A DNA stretch of 5,728 bases from Lentisphaeria bacterium (lineage in GTDB: Bacteria > Verrucomicrobiota > Lentisphaeria > Victivallales > UBA1829): the NCBI GenBank assembly GCA_017540385.1, contig JAFYBD010000043.1:1-5728 (forward strand). The letters run 5' to 3'. The stretch's first letter is position 1. Each line of letters starts with the position of its first letter. Shown here in pieces: positions 4,987 to 5,728 of the stretch. Under the pieces are notes generated by a model. That model saw only the letters and a program-made list of their open reading frames with translations. It was not told the DNA's origin and ran no database searches. The position numbers and the translations under genes are program-made.

Positions 4987-5728
4987 TCAGGCCTTCATGG
5001 CCTGGGCGACGGCGACCGCGACGTCGACGGAAGCGCCGACCATCGGGTTGTGGCCCATGCCGATCAGGCCCATCATCTCGACGTGCGCCGGGACGGAGGA
5101 GGAACCCGCGAACTGGGCGTCGGAGTGCATGCGGCCCATGGTGTCGGTCATGCCGTAGCTGGCGGGACCCGCGGCCATGTTGTCGGGATGCAGGGTGCGG
5201 CCGGTGCCGCCGCCGGAGGCGACGGAGAAGAATGGCTTGCCGGCGGCGACGCGTTCCTTCTTGTAGGTGCCCATGACGGGGTGCTGGAAGCGGGTCGGGT
5301 TGGTGGAGTTGCCGGTGATGGCGATGTCCACGCCTTCCTTCCACATGATGGCCACGCCCTCGCGGACGTCGTCGGCGCCGTAGCAGCGGACGGCGGCGCG
5401 TTCGCCCTTGGAGTAGGCGGTCTCGGAGACGATCTTGAGTTCGCCGGTGTAGTAGTCGAATTCGGTCTCGACGCTGGTGAAGCCGTTGATGCGGGAGATG
5501 ATCTGTGCGGCGTCCTTGCCGAGGCCGTTCAGGATCACGCGGAGCGGGTTCTTGCGGACCTTGTTGGCGGATTTGGCCAGGCCGATCGCGCCTTCCGCGG
5601 CGGCGAAGGATTCATGGCCGGCGCAGAACGCGAAGCACTGGGTGGTTTCCTGCAGCAGCATGCTGGCGAGGTTGCCGTGTCCGAGACCGACTTTGCGGTC
5701 ATCCGCCACGGAACCGGGGATGCAGAAG
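4987..5728 (-). CDS. GGGtGRT family protein (5' end outside window)
   Basis: A conserved protein of unknown function, known by its glycine-rich signature. The visible 246 codons continue to the right edge. A GTG at 5709 could be read as a start but is almost certainly internal, because FCIPGSVADDRKVG is continuous with the family sequence as I remember it. The naming motif GGGTGRT is encoded at 5214-5194, within FSVASGGGTGRTLHPDNMAAG. Other conserved-looking stretches are LNGLGKDAAQIISRINGF, RCYGADDVREGVAIMW, ITGNSTNPTRFQHP and DAQFAGSSSVPAHVEMMG. There are no transmembrane segments or signal peptide in the visible part, so a cytosolic location is inferred. The Gly-rich loop could bind a nucleotide, phosphate or cofactor, but this is speculation. 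I recall that homologues in gut anaerobes often sit next to a NifU-like iron-sulphur scaffold gene. If so, that gene would lie just beyond the right edge. Der lies 159 bases downstream on the same strand. Confidence 0.88.
   Translation of the reverse strand, partial: FCIPGSVADDRKVGLGHGNLASMLLQETTQCFAFCAGHESFAAAEGAIGLAKSANKVRKNPLRVILNGLGKDAAQIISRINGFTSVETEFDYYTGELKIVSETAYSKGERAAVRCYGADDVREGVAIMWKEGVDIAITGNSTNPTRFQHPVMGTYKKERVAAGKPFFSVASGGGTGRTLHPDNMAAGPASYGMTDTMGRMHSDAQFAGSSSVPAHVEMMGLIGMGHNPMVGASVDVAVAVAQAMKA

Overview
This is a GC-rich bacterial window (about 60% or more G+C by eye) with five protein-coding genes, two of them cut by the window edges. The gene set is an anaerobe-type reverse rubrerythrin, a GGGtGRT-family protein, the ribosome-assembly GTPase Der, a cytosolic family-2 glycosyltransferase, and a membrane/coiled-coil protein ending in an ISRGRGDT-like motif. 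This suggests an obligate anaerobe, possibly from the Planctomycetota-Verrucomicrobiota-Lentisphaerota side (for example a gut Victivallis-like lentisphaerote). That placement rests on recalled family resemblance, not on a search, and is held at low to moderate confidence.

Layout. On the minus strand, 1-1305 is the start of an uncharacterised three-helix membrane protein with a long coiled-coil region; it opens with TTG and runs off the left edge. Bases 1306-1581 form a divergent promoter region with two promoters of the same design (TTGAAA, 16-base spacer, TATATT), one serving the membrane protein and one the plus-strand glycosyltransferase at 1582-2373. Bases 2374-2572 carry a probable rubrerythrin promoter and a leader with a small GC hairpin. 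Reverse rubrerythrin follows at 2573-3124. It converges on der (minus, 3238-4827). The 113-base gap between the two stop codons holds a strong, apparently bidirectional terminator, itself enclosed by a perfect 12-base inverted repeat. Upstream of der, bases 4828-4986 hold a GC-rich hairpin that may end transcription of the GGGtGRT-family gene (minus, 4987-5728, cut by the right edge).

How the genes relate. No multi-gene operon is obvious. Each gene seems to have its own signals, except that der may receive some read-through from the GGGtGRT gene. Rubrerythrin (peroxide/oxygen detoxification), Der (50S maturation) and the glycosyltransferase are recognisable functions. The membrane protein and the GGGtGRT protein are recognisable by type but lack an assigned function. 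I see no tRNA, rRNA, CRISPR array, insertion sequence, phage gene or defence system. The most unusual items are the nested inverted repeat at the convergent gene ends, the matched divergent promoters, and the two function-unknown proteins.
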